A stretch of 64,000 bases of DNA from Stenopsyche tienmushanensis (GCA_008973525.1 WACJ01000077.1:496001-560000), one strand, 5' to 3'. Numbered from the stretch's first letter, positions 10,801 through 23,015 are shown. The notes: generated by a model not told the origin, from the sequence alone. Numbers and translations are program-made.

Positions 10801-13800
10801 AACAGTTCTATATTGTCTGTTTAAATCTTTTCCTGTTAAGGAACATCTATTATTTCCTACAATTACCTGTATAAAAAATGTAATAACTATATTTTTAGTA
10901 GAAATAATCGAATAAATCAAATCTAATAAGATGAATCGAATATTACCTTGATATTCTCAAATCAAATAATTTGAGGGATGGTTGAATTATATTCATAATT
11001 AAATATTCATATTTACCCCGTCAGGATTCAGCATTGGCACTAATTTGAAAATAAATTTTTCCCTCAGTTCTCGTGCTTGATTTGAATCACCCGTAAGAAA
11101 ATCCATGAAACCTTTCATCATCCAAGATGCGGGTGTTTCACCTGGATGGACCCTAGCTGTTATTACAATGGCCTTCTTTTTCTATAAATAAAGAAAACGT
11201 AATTAAAAACGTGTAACGTTTTAATTGTTTTCTTAAAAAGTACCAACCTTTGGTTCTGCTTCATTAGGTGGAGCCGTTATTGTCAAATAGTATACATTAT
11301 TACCGGCTAACGTTCGACATAATAGTCGTAATTTTGTGAAAGTTGATTTAACAGGATGATTTTGTAATTTGCATAGATAATCTTGCAGATCGGAGTAGGT
11401 GTAAGGATAACAATGTGCCAAATAAATTACATCTCTATCATGTGGGAATTCAATATTGAATGTTAATGTGTAGCTTGGACATTGTTCTTCTTCTTCGCAA
11501 CTATAATCACATTGGTTAATTAAATAAAATTAATCTCGTCAAATAGATAACGATATGAATGTATGAATATGTAACATACGTTGGATCATTTTTAAAATAA
11601 GAAATATTGTCTGCGCATCTTCTCCAACCTATTGAATGAAGCTGTGCGTCTTTATCGGAATACATTAAAGGTCTCATACCTTCGTTATATAAACTTTCAC
11701 CCTTTGACAAATTTACTATTGAAAATCTAAAATTATTGATAGATATTATTTATTAGTTTGATTTTAATTTATATACACGTATAAAATAAGATCAAAAATA
11801 TTACCTATATATCACATGTTTCCTTGTGTTAGTGACTCGGAAGTAAAACCATTGCATATGCCGATTTGTATATAGATCGGTTCTTAAATATAGTTCATAA
11901 TAAGTGCTTGTAATTTTTACTGCTTTTGCTAAATTTCCTGATTCAAATCTTGATTCAAAATGTAACTCATCTTCACGATCACTACTCAGACATGTTGTCA
12001 TAAAGTAGCGACTTCCACCGACGCTGGATCTGCTAAACTATTTAAAAGCATGTACATTTTTGAAAAAAGTAATTTATTTCGTAACTTTGTTCAGATACTA
12101 ATGAATGAATTGCTCACGTAATTGACCGCGCTCATTGGATAATATTGAAACATCACTGTGCCGGACTCTTCGCCGACTGGTTTCGGCTGAAGCTCACGTC
12201 CTGTTCGTATATAATAACACTCCGGTACAGGCGGACAATATTCTATGTGATAGACGCGATCTTCTAAGACCTGTATTAATTTAAAAAGTGTTAATATTAC
12301 AATACAACTTTTAGCGCTTAGAACAATTTAAATTCTCAATTTTATTCTTATTTAAATTATTTTAGAGTTAAATATATTTATTTTATTATTTACAGATTTC
12401 CGTGGTGGCGTTATCTTCAAAGATTGAAATCTTTTTATCGGTACCTTTCTTCAGTTATAATAAAATATTACCACTTTATATTTCACATGATATATATTTC
12501 AAAATGATGTCTCTTAAAAGTTTCACAAGATATATTCCCATTAGATATAATTCTAAAATTTTAAATCACGGCCTTCACGTTTCAAATAAAATACCTTCAA
12601 AATATCATTTAAAAAATGTATCGTGTCGTTTTTATGGCACTGAAAAAGGCAGGGCAAAAATTTTAGGCATAGAAACGTCATGTGATGATACAGGCTGCGC
12701 TATTGTAGACGAATCAGGAAATATACTGGGAGAAGCAATACATTCTCAACTGCTTGTGCATTTGAGAAATGGCGGTGTGATTCCACCTATTGCGCAAGAT
12801 TTGCATAGAGAATTTATTGAACCTTTGGTGGAAGAAACTTTTAATAAAGCCGATTTGACTGGTAAAGATATCGATGCTATTGCCGTCACCGTAAAACCTG
12901 GCTTACCTCTAAGCTTGAAGATTGGATTTAAGTATGCAAAATATTTATCTAAAAAGTATTCAAAACCGATAATTCCAATTCATCACATGCAGGCACACGC
13001 ACTCACTGTTAGAATGGATCACGATGTGAAATTTCCATATCTATGTTTACTTATATCCGGCGGACATTGCCTTTTGACTTTGATTAACGCTGTCGATGAT
13101 TTTAAACTGATGGGAGAAAGTTTGGAAGATGCTCCCGGTGAAGCCTTCGATAAAGCAGCGAGACAAATGAAACTTCGTAATATTGAAGAATTCTCAAAGA
13201 TGTCTGGAGGTCAAGCTATAGAAATTCTCGCTTCCAGATCGGATAATCCAGGAGCATTTAATTTTACATTGCCATTAACAAGAGATAGAAATTGTAATTT
13301 CAGCATGGCGGGTATGAAAAGTGCTTTCACTCGACATTTATTACTTAAAGAACGTTTACACGGAATAGAGGCTGATGGAGTGATTCCCGAAGTGAACGAT
13401 CTATGCGCCGGACTCTTGATCGGCATAAGTCGCCATCTGTGTCATAGAACGCTACGCGCAATGCAATACATTGAATATGAAAATCTTATACCGGAAGAAA
13501 ATAGAGTGTTGGTGGTGTCCGGAGGAGTGGCATGCAATAATTATATTTTTAAATGCCTAGAATTAGTTTGCAAGGAAATGGGATACACTTTGAAACGTCC
13601 TCCCTCAAAATTATGCACAGATAATGGCATTATGATAGCATGGAATGGTGTAGAAAAATGGAGGAACAATATTGATATAACGTATGATATTGATACAATA
13701 GAAACTGAAGGAAAGTGTCCTTTGGGAGAAAATATATCTGATGCCATAACAAACAGAGAAATACCAACCACAGCTATGAAATTAAAGTGTTTTTATGACA

Positions 13801-14858
13801 TTTTAAAATCTGATTAGTATTTATAGTGTATATACAATTTTGATTTGAAAATAAACTATGAAAACATTGAAATCTTTTTAATGCAATTTATCTCATTTTT
13901 CCATGATATTTTAGCGTAGGTTATTCAAAAAGATTTTTTTTGCTTAAATATATTTCGTTCATACAAGTTTTTATGGCTACAATATGTTCTGGCTCACAAA
14001 ACGCACGTACAATAGGAATCAACGTGCTTTTGTTACGCTCGGATTGAAATTTTAGTCGATACGCCCTTTCATGAACCTTGTTGGCTATATATAGGATAAA
14101 ATTGAGAATTTATTTTATACGTTTGGAATAACAGAAATTGTTAACATTTTGTATTGTGGGTGTTAAAAAAATACGATACATTGAATCTGAATTGAATTAT
14201 CACCTGACACTCGGTCGGCCATCGCGCCGCTTGCTGTGGACAGTCCAGTTCCTTGGGCAACGCGAACAAATCTCTCGGTTCTTTTAGTCGAGCAATAGTC
14301 TTGAAGGTTTTAGAATCGGTATTGATTTCTATTTGATTGCTTTTTATTGCGTTTTCAAGATAGTTGCTTATGTAGGTACCTAAAAAATGTGCAATTTGAA
14401 TAAGTTTTCCAATTTGAAATATTTGCTACACAATAATATAATAGAGGCGTTGTACATAAGATGGATTTCAGTGATAAATATGAATTATTTAGTCATAGCA
14501 GATGATATTATTTAAAACATTTTCCATTTTTGTATATAATTTTACAATTATAAGATTGGCTAATCGCATATGCGTTGTTATAACGTCATATATTAGTATT
14601 ATTCGTTTGATGTTATTGCTGATTTTGATTGCGTTTTTGTTTTGGATATATTGTTCCATGTTTGATAATCGATTTTCAGTTGGTTTTTATACCTTTATTG
14701 CAAATTGGGAACAAAGCAGCTTGTAGCTCTTTAACGTGAGGCGGTGTTTCTATCTCGGCACTCATCACCATGGCGCCTTTATCAGTCACCATCATTGCGG
14801 TTTCCCGGCAATCATTTGTCATTGGAACGGTGGCTTTCGTTGATGGAACGACACCCAT
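7812..14858 (-). CDS. cytosolic carboxypeptidase 2/3-like (AGBL2/AGBL3 type), 17 exons
   Basis: Exons, in order: 14858-14693, 14379-14204, 12270-12118, 12037-11805, 11726-11580, 11500-11248, 11181-11017, 10866-10751, 10666-10507, 10430-10111, 10017-9909, 9833-9762, 9692-9504, 9414-9281, 9090-8905, 8692-8501, 8130-7812. Together they give about 1029 residues. The N-terminal beta domain has [14 protein letters not shown] and [12 protein letters not shown]. The M14 peptidase domain has the zinc motif HPGE (H388, E391), third zinc ligand H484 in [15 protein letters not shown], and the catalytic Glu in [11 protein letters not shown] (E557). Family members shorten or deglutamylate tubulin tails, mostly in cilia. 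The lysine-rich tail (residues ~640-1029) matches nothing I know and is probably disordered. An in-frame stop lies just before codon -6, so the ATG at 14858 is the likely start, with a possible 5'UTR acceptor at 14876. Intron 2 contains OSGEPL1. One splice choice (exon 11, see findings) decides the tail. Confidence 0.9.
12504..13817 (+). CDS. OSGEPL1: mitochondrial tRNA threonylcarbamoyladenosine transferase, OSGEPL1/Qri7
   Basis: A single-exon gene of 437 residues. It is the mitochondrial TsaD/Kae1 homologue that transfers the threonylcarbamoyl group to A37 of ANN-decoding mitochondrial tRNAs. Motifs: [17 protein letters not shown] (residues 53-69), the metal-binding HMQAH (H161, H165), LLISGGH (~182-188), [20 protein letters not shown] and [11 protein letters not shown] near the C-terminus. 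Residues 1-50 are basic and hydroxylated with few acids, fitting a mitochondrial presequence. The frame is open back to 12402, but that part has only a GTG and a nearby possible acceptor (TTTACAG at about 12395), so I chose the tandem ATG at 12504. A poly-A signal AATAAA lies at 13850. The whole gene sits on the opposite strand inside intron 2 of the carboxypeptidase gene. Confidence 0.95.
   Translation: MMSLKSFTRYIPIRYNSKILNHGLHVSNKIPSKYHLKNVSCRFYGTEKGRAKILGIETSCDDTGCAIVDESGNILGEAIHSQLLVHLRNGGVIPPIAQDLHREFIEPLVEETFNKADLTGKDIDAIAVTVKPGLPLSLKIGFKYAKYLSKKYSKPIIPIHHMQAHALTVRMDHDVKFPYLCLLISGGHCLLTLINAVDDFKLMGESLEDAPGEAFDKAARQMKLRNIEEFSKMSGGQAIEILASRSDNPGAFNFTLPLTRDRNCNFSMAGMKSAFTRHLLLKERLHGIEADGVIPEVNDLCAGLLIGISRHLCHRTLRAMQYIEYENLIPEENRVLVVSGGVACNNYIFKCLELVCKEMGYTLKRPPSKLCTDNGIMIAWNGVEKWRNNIDITYDIDTIETEGKCPLGENISDAITNREIPTTAMKLKCFYDILKSD
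13921..14084 (-). CDS. orphan terminal coding exon inside the carboxypeptidase intron
   Basis: Minus strand. Acceptor TATATAG at 14085 is followed by 54 codons starting [16 protein letters not shown], containing [15 protein letters not shown] and ending LSKKNLFE with TAA at 13921. Composition is clearly less AT-rich than the flanks and looks protein-like. The exon starts with two bases of a codon, so it needs a donor of phase 1. The upstream carboxypeptidase exon (14379-14204) ends in phase 0 and would hit a stop after ten codons, so this is probably not a carboxypeptidase exon. Its stop lies 66 bases beyond the OSGEPL1 poly-A signal, tail to tail. I do not recognise the protein. The minus-strand mini-exon 20897-20876 has the right phase, but other exons may be missing. 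Confidence 0.4.
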
Positions 14859-14879
14859 TGAATTTGGAATGGGGTCAAC

Positions 14880-16270
14880 CTTCTATATTGACTTGTACCA
14901 CTTGAAAAATATCATATGTAGATTTTGGTGATGCGAAGAAAACGACGAACCAATCATTATAGAAAATTATTTTTATATTCCTAATCTTTAAATACACTAT
15001 AAATTTACAGCCATAGTATATTTACACTCGCATAAAATAGAATTTGATGAAGATGTTATTTTAATATACATTTGTAAATATCTTTCATAATCTGTTTAAT
15101 AAATAATCTTAGTTAGATGAACACAAATGTTATATGTTTGAATAGATTATCACAGTAGATAATATCTATTATGGATTTTTAAAATAGATTTTAAAGTCAA
15201 TACACATTTTTTTAATTGCAGCATGGACTCATTTAACTTTTTTGAATTCTTTTGTGGAAGGTTACTTTTGAAAATGTTAATGAATTTCGTCTATATTTGA
15301 ACATGATTTAATGGCTCAATTCACTTTATTTAAATACGCTTTTCTTTATCCTTTCACAAATTGTCTCAATTAGAAAAATGATGTCTATAATTCGTCATGA
15401 TCCTTAGAACTTGCTGATTAACCACTTGTTGCAGCATCCGCAATTCAAATCCGCAACACGCATACCCTTCAACAATCGTCTATGTTACTATATTATAATT
15501 TATTTTTTAAAAATCAGATTTGCATAATTATTATACGAGAAAATCGCGAAATTCAGCCCGACGATGTCAAGAGTACCGTCTGTGGCCACCTTCGCCGACA
15601 TAACTAAATAACTTAAATATGCACCGATTTATTGTGGGCCACCACCCTCTTCAACCCCACCCCAAACAGAGTTCAAACTCCATTCCATTTTCACAACAAC
15701 ACCCACCCTTACATTATTTATCCTCACCGACCACTTTAGCTTGTGACTCTGAACGATTTAACAACCCCGCCATTCCACCCTTTGCCGATATACACGTGGC
15801 TGTCGTGTTGTTACATCCTATGATTTTTACATATATCTATACGTTCGCCGAAAATAAAATAACTGAGGCTTCGTTAACCCCATTCTTTGTGATTTATGCT
15901 CAGATAAAAACGTCAATGTGATTTATCAAAGAAAATTAACGACGGAAGATTCACCTCTTGTAGGGCTAACTGTTTAACGGCCAATTTATAGTTTTAAACG
16001 CAAAGTTAATTTGTTAATGACTCGATACTGACTAATCACTTGCATAATTCCCATAGAAACGAAATAAATACTCGAAAGTTTCGAACTCTGTCACACGCCA
16101 TATGTACTAAGAAAATAGACCAAGCATCGTTTCTAAGCTAGAAATACATCACGATAATTCGTTTCGGTTGTATTAAAATATTGCCTTGTAAGTTTATGAT
16201 TTGTGTGTAAGGATTGAAATCTAAATTTGATCATATTAGGTTATCCCGAAAGATAATATAAAATATCATC
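14880..16270. other. intergenic region upstream of the carboxypeptidase gene
   Basis: Mostly non-coding. A less AT-rich block at about 15540-15930 could be the promoter or 5' leader of the carboxypeptidase gene. On the minus strand it contains an ATG at 15602 reading MSAKVATDGTLDIVG, but there is no convincing donor. The plus-strand frame 15619-15921 has no family resemblance and is probably chance. Confidence 0.4.
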
Positions 16271-16276
16271 ATCATC

Positions 16277-16545
16277 ATCGAGGCACGCACTAAAACTCCC
16301 AAAATTCCCGATTTCCCAACAAATTATTTATTTCCGTCGCTGTAGATGAATACTTATATACTATAATGCTTTGATGTGATTCGTAATTATATTACGGAGG
16401 AATACAAAAAATCTGAACCTCATATCTATTATATTTCATATCGATATTCCCATTATTAGAGTCGAGGTGTAGTAAATACATCACCGGTTATTATAACAAT
16501 TTGAAAATCATATACTTTGTATACGTAGATTAGACAGTTAAACGT
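16277..16545 (-). mobile_element. hAT-family element fragment (copy 1)
   Basis: Reverse-oriented partial copy of the sequence at 31130-31410 and 35820-36095. Shared blocks include ACCGGTGATGTATTTACTAC, the AGTATTCATCTG block, the GCGACGGAAA block and TCGGGAAATCGGGAATTTT. It breaks off before the transposase C-terminal segment carried by the other two copies, so it is non-coding. Confidence 0.75.
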
Positions 16546-18909
16546 TCGTTGGAGGCAATTTCAGCTCAAATCATGATCTAAGAAGATCCTAGCTCTCTTA
16601 TGAACACTCGGTGCTCAGAATTATTTATTACCCGTTGATCAAATATAGTTGTTTTTAACAACAACAAAAAAGTGCGTTTTTTTATAAAACCTTAACTATT
16701 TAATCGAGTAGACCGCGATAATAGTCTTTGACACGCTTCCATTTTGTCATATAACAGTGATAAAGATTTAAACTTTTACGACAAATCCATTTCACTCCGG
16801 TGTTCCATTAATTTTGTACGTAACCAGATTATTCGACAAAAAAATATTTTGTTTTGAGTATAAATATTTATTTTTAGAACAGTTTCTTATGATTTATTGA
16901 AGGTATTCTTGTTTTCCCCATGTATTATTTTGCATTCATTATGGAAATGATGACATTCGTTGTGCGTGGAAATTTGATGGGGCAAAACAGTATGGAAAAC
17001 TCACTGAAAAAAACCCTATCTACAATTATAAGGAATGGAAATTTGAATATCTAGGTCACAAAATGCAGGGAGCGTGGTACGAAATACTGTGGCCAATCAT
17101 CCAGAACATAAACAACTTTTGGCAGGATATTGAAGTTTCTGGCCAGTGATTGGAAAAGTGGTTAATTCAGTTAATTTGCAGAACTTTTATTACCGTGTCA
17201 AATCTTGATTGATGTAATATTTTTGCAGATTATTTTTATTCGGATTTAATATGATCCTATCATATTTTTCTGTAATCAACAATATGTTATAGTGGACTGT
17301 TCCGTATACATTTTTTAGTGAAATCGTTGAAGAGCTACAAATATTTACAAATTGAAGTTTTCCTGTTGTTTACTAATAAAGACGAAAAAAGGAAAGTTTT
17401 CACTGCGTTGTATCTCAAAAAAGCTAATAAAATATGACTGTCGAGGATGATAACCAAATTTTCTGAAGCAAATAAGTCCCATAATTTATTCTGATCTTTC
17501 TTCAACACGAGATCATACTTTTATATTTTGTCCCAAACGATTTGGAACAAAACTAGAAACAGGACTGTCGTGAAACTTTATAATCCTTTTTTTCACGAAA
17601 TTTATACATTAGCTTTGTTTTATGTTAATTCCAATTAGACTCAATATTGTTTCTACGAAAGAACTTCTGTTGATACCTAAAAAAAAAAACTTGTATTAAT
17701 AAGTCGTGAAAGTTGTCACGCAACGGCTGCAAATATCAACATTGCATGTAGCTGTTTGTTTTCAAAACTGTCAAATGCTGTTTACGTAACATTACATACA
17801 GTGTGTTTGTGATTTTGATGGTTTAATTGAATCCCTCCGCTCACCCTATTTTCGTCACGACAGTTTTGGGTTTTTAAAAGGCAAGTTGGCTGAAACTTTT
17901 CAATTAGACTTAAATTAAAACAAATTTCAGGCAACGAAACTTTAATTATCATCAGTGTAATGCAGCCTACGTTAGGATAAAGCTTTCTGTAATTATCGCC
18001 TAGTCACATGATTTGCTCGCTGCTATTCCAAATGCTCCATTATTTCAAAGATTTATTGAATTCGCTCTGATTATAAAAAAATCGGTACGAATGCATTCTA
18101 TGAAAAATGTGTTCACAGTACATTTGGAAGATCAGAAGTTTTAATAATGCAGATTGATCAGCACAAGTTGAATTGGTAGACTCAACTTGTAATAATGATC
18201 CAAGTTTAATCAGAAGCCATTAATTTTCTGATGGTGATATGTGTGATCTGATGTTAAATAATGCTTGCTTTTAACAAATCACTCAATAAATTCGTAGGAT
18301 GTTTTATTCGCTTTAAACTTTTTCATTTGGAGTCGTCTTTTAAAAGTATATCTAATGTAGTTGTTTGTCTATAATTTAATAAATATGAATGGATAAAATT
18401 CAACATACCCCACTAAATAAAAATAATTTCGTTTTAGGATGAGTCTTTATGTAGAAACTCATTACTCAATAAGTTCGTTGGATCTTTTTTTTTCTTCATT
18501 TAGGATCGTTTTTTGCAATTTTTTGAAAAATATTTGCAAATTTATTGAGTAATGTGATCGCGAACATTTTTTTCGTCTTTGGCGATTCGACGAGGGTGAT
18601 ACAAATATAACCCGGAATTTTTGTACAAATGTATTAGTGATGTTTAAAAATACAAATGGAATGTCTAATTTTTCTACATAGTTCCTTTCATTAGAGATAC
18701 ATTTATTTCATCGGATAGGAAGCTTCTTGATTCTGTTACTGAAGAAAGAAGGCGAAAAGTAGCATCCTCTATTGTACAACGCGGTTTCGCGTTAACAAAG
18801 GCATGAAATTAGGTGAAATTTTGAGGTCAAACAAAATCAAAAATATCAGAATTTTATTTATCAAAAACATTTTTTTATAAAAATAAAAGTGCAACGAACG
18901 TTTCTACTT
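16546..18909. other. gene-poor AT-rich region
   Basis: No open frame with protein-like composition, no recognisable repeat ends and no splice-flanked island on either strand. I see nothing I can name in this stretch. Confidence 0.45.
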
Positions 18910-19255
18910 TTAACCCTTTAAGTAGTGAATTAATTTTAAAATGACTTAGATGCTATATTTGTATATTTGCCACTTATCGTCCGTACAAATTCATTTATCT
19001 GTCAGGGCCATGCAGCGTGTATGAAGCTTGTATATCAACAAATAAACACTGTTAATAGCACACAATATTCCTTCATTCTTCACGTAAACATGAACAATAC
19101 ACTTGATCATTATTAGTCAATAAATTTGAATTATCGATCTATACAATCGTACGACATATGCAAGACACTCTCTCCGTCTCTCCCCGAACTCAATGTGCAA
19201 GAATGGCCTTTCTATACACTGGAATTCGATCGCAAATACGCGACTGTACTTATCG
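18910..19255 (+). repeat. TTAA-ended interspersed repeat, copy A
   Basis: Begins TTAACCCTTTAAGTAGTGA at a TTAA. Blocks common to the other copies: the CCACTTATC-rgtccgtacaaatt block, ATTTATCTGTCAGG, GCAGCGTGTATGAAGCTTGT, AAATAAACACTGTTAATAGC, ACTCTCTCCGTCTCT and CGATCGCAAATACGCGACTG. No protein is encoded. The TTAA plus CCCTTTGAG start is like the ends of piggyBac-class transposons, so a piggyBac-related MITE is the best guess; the far end is less conserved. Confidence 0.7.
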
Positions 19256-20069
19256 AGAGGTCTTAATTTCGTTTTTATTTAGCATGCTGTCGAAAAAAAC
19301 CTCTCAGTTGTCGATAAGGTTGATTTTATCGACAATAGAGAATCGTAAAGAATATCTAATATATCACACTTATTTTAATCTCTTCGATTCTATTACTTCT
19401 ATTTCTTTTTTATTGTCTGTACTTCTAAATCAGAATTGTTGGATGACTTATTGTTTTCAATGTCTTGGATGCCAATGCAATAGACTTCTTTTTAAATGAA
19501 CATTTCATATATTCTTCTGTATTGGCAGAAGAATATCGAACAATTTTCTTAAAAAAATATGTTTCTTCGTTAGTAATAATTTTCGATTTTAAAAATCTTT
19601 ATTGATATGTTGCTTGATTCAAAGAGTAAAATAAATATTTTTAACATCATGCTTTTTGAGTTCCATCTTGGTTTAACTTTCTAAATTGATAAAAAAAAAA
19701 TGAACAAAATCCGATTAATTTTATGAATATTCGAATTTGCGAATATTGGAAAAGGGCAAATATTTTCGAATATCGAATATTCGTTTGTGATCTACAGCCA
19801 TTACCTATAGTACTGAAAATATTTTCAACGGTCAAACTTATATCATTGTCGATTTAGCAGATACCACTGCTAGTTTTGAAGCAATTTATAATTGAAAACC
19901 GACAAAGATATTGTCAGTAGGGGTAGCTAAAATTGCATTGATAACAAATTTAACAGCATCCTGAATATTAAATTGGGTTTATACTTCCACTTACCAGAAT
20001 GAAAACGATATCCTTTTCTTCATATTGATGAACGCACCCCAAAGTATCAATTCGTGCGTAGCCCATAGC
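19256..20069. other. non-coding spacer
   Basis: AT-rich sequence without a supported gene. The minus-strand frame 19835-19647 has no resemblance to a known family. Repeated ATTCGAATAT-type motifs at 19725-19785 look like local simple-sequence drift. Confidence 0.4.
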
Positions 20070-20148
20070 AATTAACACTATCGTGGCGCGGCGCGATCTT
20101 GATGCATATGTGGCATCACGCGGTCGCGGTCCACGAAAGTGTTGAATT
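20070..20148. repeat. short palindromic TTAA-type MITE
   Basis: Ends are inverted copies: AATTAACACTATCGTGG at the left and CCACGAAAGTGTTGAATT at the right. The interior is GC-rich with GCGCGGCGCG and CACGCGGTCGCGG. The same terminal motif, AACACTTTCGTSG, bounds the element at 21645-21840. Confidence 0.6.
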
Positions 20149-20875
20149 GGTCATAAATTGAATTCTTTGATAAAATGGACTACTTCCTGGATCTTTGTTA
20201 TAAAGTTTTGGATTCAAATATCGACTTTGTAAAATATTATTACAATATTTCTAATTAATTACCTCGAAGCAAATTTATCTTGATTAATGAAGTTGGGCAG
20301 ATCTGCTTATATCGAAATGCCAATTGTTTGATACAATGGGCTAGTTTATGAACTCTTATTATGGGTTTGGATTTAAATCCAGATTTTCAGATAACAATTT
20401 GGGAAATCAGAAGTATTAATATATTCGATCGATCGATGTGACATACATTAAAAATTCGTATTAAAATAACTTTGTTCTTGGGAAAATCACGGATGGAGAT
20501 TATCCACGCCTACGTTTGCCTAAACTTTTGAATTTATAATAGACTATAAATAAATAATCTCTCCAAATCTTTATAGATCTCGGATGGTTTATTAATGTTA
20601 TCGCTCAAAGATCAAATACATTTTTTTATGAAATTGAAACTTTGATCTTTTATTTGAGAAATTGTCTTTTTTAAATCAAGTTTTGCTGTAATCATATATA
20701 TTTTCGCTTGGGTTTCGATGCTTCTGCGTCTATTTTTATGAGTCCCAAACACGACAGGCACAAATTCATATTGAAACCAAAAACCTATCAGGCCAATTAA
20801 CCTACTCCGGTTTTTAATCAGCTGAACTTTCCTATCCAAAATTGACGATGTTATTTAACATTAATGAAAACTTAC

Positions 20876-20897
20876 CGCTCGTGACGATGTCTTCCAT
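20876..20897 (-). CDS. candidate first coding mini-exon
   Basis: Minus strand: ATG GAA GAC ATC GTC ACG AGC G followed directly by the strong donor GTAAGTTTTC. It encodes MEDIVTS plus one base (phase 1). The ~150 bases before it are less AT-rich, with a GCGCGAGCTTACAG stretch, and could be a 5'UTR and promoter. The only downstream minus-strand exon I found that accepts phase 1 is 14084-13921, which joins in frame. The distance (6.8 kb, across two carboxypeptidase exons on the same strand) and the very short coding part leave it speculative. Confidence 0.3.
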
Positions 20898-21644
20898 GGT
20901 TTCAGCTGAAAGTTTCCGCGATTTTTGTTCGAAACTTTTCTGCATGTAAAGCGCGAGCTTACAGCAATAAAAAGTCACATACACTCAAAGTCGCACTCGA
21001 AAAAAGTAGCGAAAGTTCTTCGTGCCTATTTCATTTTCGCGAAACAAGTTCGTTCCTTCATGGCTTAAAAAGGTGTACAAAAATAGCAAATGAATGAGAG
21101 CCATTAGATTATCGCATTGTCAACATCAATAGATGTTATTTATAGGGGGCGAATTGTTATGGGGCGCGCGTGTATACAGTTTCGCCATTGTTAGAGCAAC
21201 GTCCATGCCACCCGAGCTTTGGCGAGGCTTTGACGGGGAATCGGAGGCTTGTCCTACTCTTTTATTTCCATCGGGAAAGCATTGGCGAAAGCTGCTTTTC
21301 ACCCTATCGATCCCTGGAAAAAAAGATAATGAGCTAGCTGAGACCGCGATCGTAATTCGTGTAGACGTTTACGTTTACTATCATGTTCGCATGGTTGCTA
21401 TAAGGCTCTCACAGGTTGTCGATTGAAAATGTCTTTTCCGATCTATTTCATAGGGATCATTTTTCTATGCGTTGAGTTTGACTCATTTAAATAATGCGTA
21501 TTGGATCGCTGAATTATTGTTTTATTCGAATGTGCATTGAAAAATTAATCAACAGTGTGCTGCTAAAATGCTTTAACCCTCATAGAATTGTAGCAAAATT
21601 GTTAATAATAACATGTCCATATTACGGTAATTGCTATAACCCTC

Positions 21645-21840
21645 TTAACACTTTCGTCGCCGGTTATGCATATGTTGCATCATCACGGGTTTGATCATTG
21701 GCGACCGCATGATGCCATATATGCATCATGATCGCACCGACCCTTTAAGATAGTCGGTGAAGATTTTGAAGAAGTTTTGAATGTTTGCAACCGGCTCCTA
21801 TCGTGTTTTTGGTAATTTGATGCGGCCACGAAAGTGTTAA
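21645..21840. repeat. piggyBac-type MITE with TTAA ends
   Basis: Runs from TTAACACTTTCGTCGCCGG to GCGGCCACGAAAGTGTTAA, so both ends carry TTAACACTTTCGT(S)G in inverted orientation. TTAA is the target duplicated by piggyBac-class transposases. The interior has its own palindromic pieces (GCATATGTTGCATCATCACG; GCATGATGCCATATATGCAT). No coding capacity. Confidence 0.7.
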
Positions 21841-22732
21841 TGCCGGACGCCGATACACCATCGTTATTAACTCTTGCGAAAAGTGCCAACGCCGATATTC
21901 AGAATGCGGCAGGGAACTACCTTATTTAAAAAAAATGAGTGTCACAAACAATATAGGAGATATCAGTTTACTTCATTTTTCCATGTCACAGAGAGACATT
22001 TAAAGTTTTTATTCATTATGTTTTAAAAATTATATCATTAAGATGGCCACCGTTCTTTATTATTCTTATTTGAAACATGCGCCTTGAATCGACGGTTATT
22101 CCGAGAAGGATGGGGTGGCGCTCATTTGAAAGAGCGGGATGACGTCCTTCCCTAATTCTGCACCAGTTAAAAGTTGGCCCAGAGCTGCCAAATTGATTTA
22201 TTCTTATTTCAATATTTGCTTTGTCAATCCAAATTAATCAAGTGCTCCAGAGACCATCATATGCATTTTTGTGCCTTTTTTGTCTGAACAACCTTCTAAT
22301 CTAGCTTATATTGTCTGTTTTCTTGCCGTTCTCGTTTAGTATAAATCATATTTTTACCGTTTTTTAGTCTATATCATTATATATTATTTAGTAGTGGTTT
22401 ATTAAATTCCACTCGAAAATTTCATTTCTGCTATGTTAAATTGACTTATGCCAATTAATAAATGCAATCTAAAACCAAAGAACGACTGAATGAACTTTGC
22501 TGTTATCGCGACCACGAGCAAACCGCGTTGCTCGAAATAACGGAAAAAGCAAATAGCTTGTATCTATTCAAACGCTATTATTAACACGTTCTTAGCCCTT
22601 TGAGTAGGCATTCCGGCTGTCTTTGTCCACCCTCCCAAGACTTGAAACGAAATCCCCCAACCCCCCAATTAGAGACCTATAAATATCTCGTTCCTCCCAA
22701 GGAGCACTGGTCCTTTCAAAAACGAGCCAAAA
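21841..22732. other. non-coding spacer
   Basis: No supported gene. A fragment starting GCCCTTTGAGTAGGCATTCC at 22598 resembles the left end of the TTAA-ended repeat and may be a truncated extra copy lying just before copy B. Confidence 0.4.
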
Positions 22733-23015
22733 AACCCTTTGAGTAGTGGTAAATAAACACTTGATTGATTGACAGCACACTATCTTAATTCATTTCTTCG
22801 CGTAAACATAAACAATGCACTTGAATTCGATTCATTTGAGTCATCATTATTAGTCGATACATTTGGGTTATTCATCTATAAAATCGTACGATGTACGCAA
22901 GACACTCTCTCCGTCTCTTATTCACAATCCCTGAACTCTCCGAGCTCGAATGGTAAGAATGTTTTTTCTGAATCATTGATATTCGATCGCAAATACGCGA
23001 CTGAACTCCTCAAAA
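22733..23015 (+). repeat. TTAA-ended interspersed repeat, copy B
   Basis: Starts AACCCTTTGAGTAGTGG and lacks the part containing the GCAGCGTGTATGAAGC block (internal deletion). It keeps CTTCGCGTAAACATAAACAA, TCGTACGATGTACGCAAGAC, ACTCTCTCCGTCTCTTA and TTCGATCGCAAATACGCGAC. Confidence 0.65.

Noticed and set aside
21133..21426. Plus-strand 97-codon frame in a GC-richer stretch
   Set aside because: No family resemblance and no splice sites; it overlaps the presumed upstream region of the candidate minus-strand first exon.
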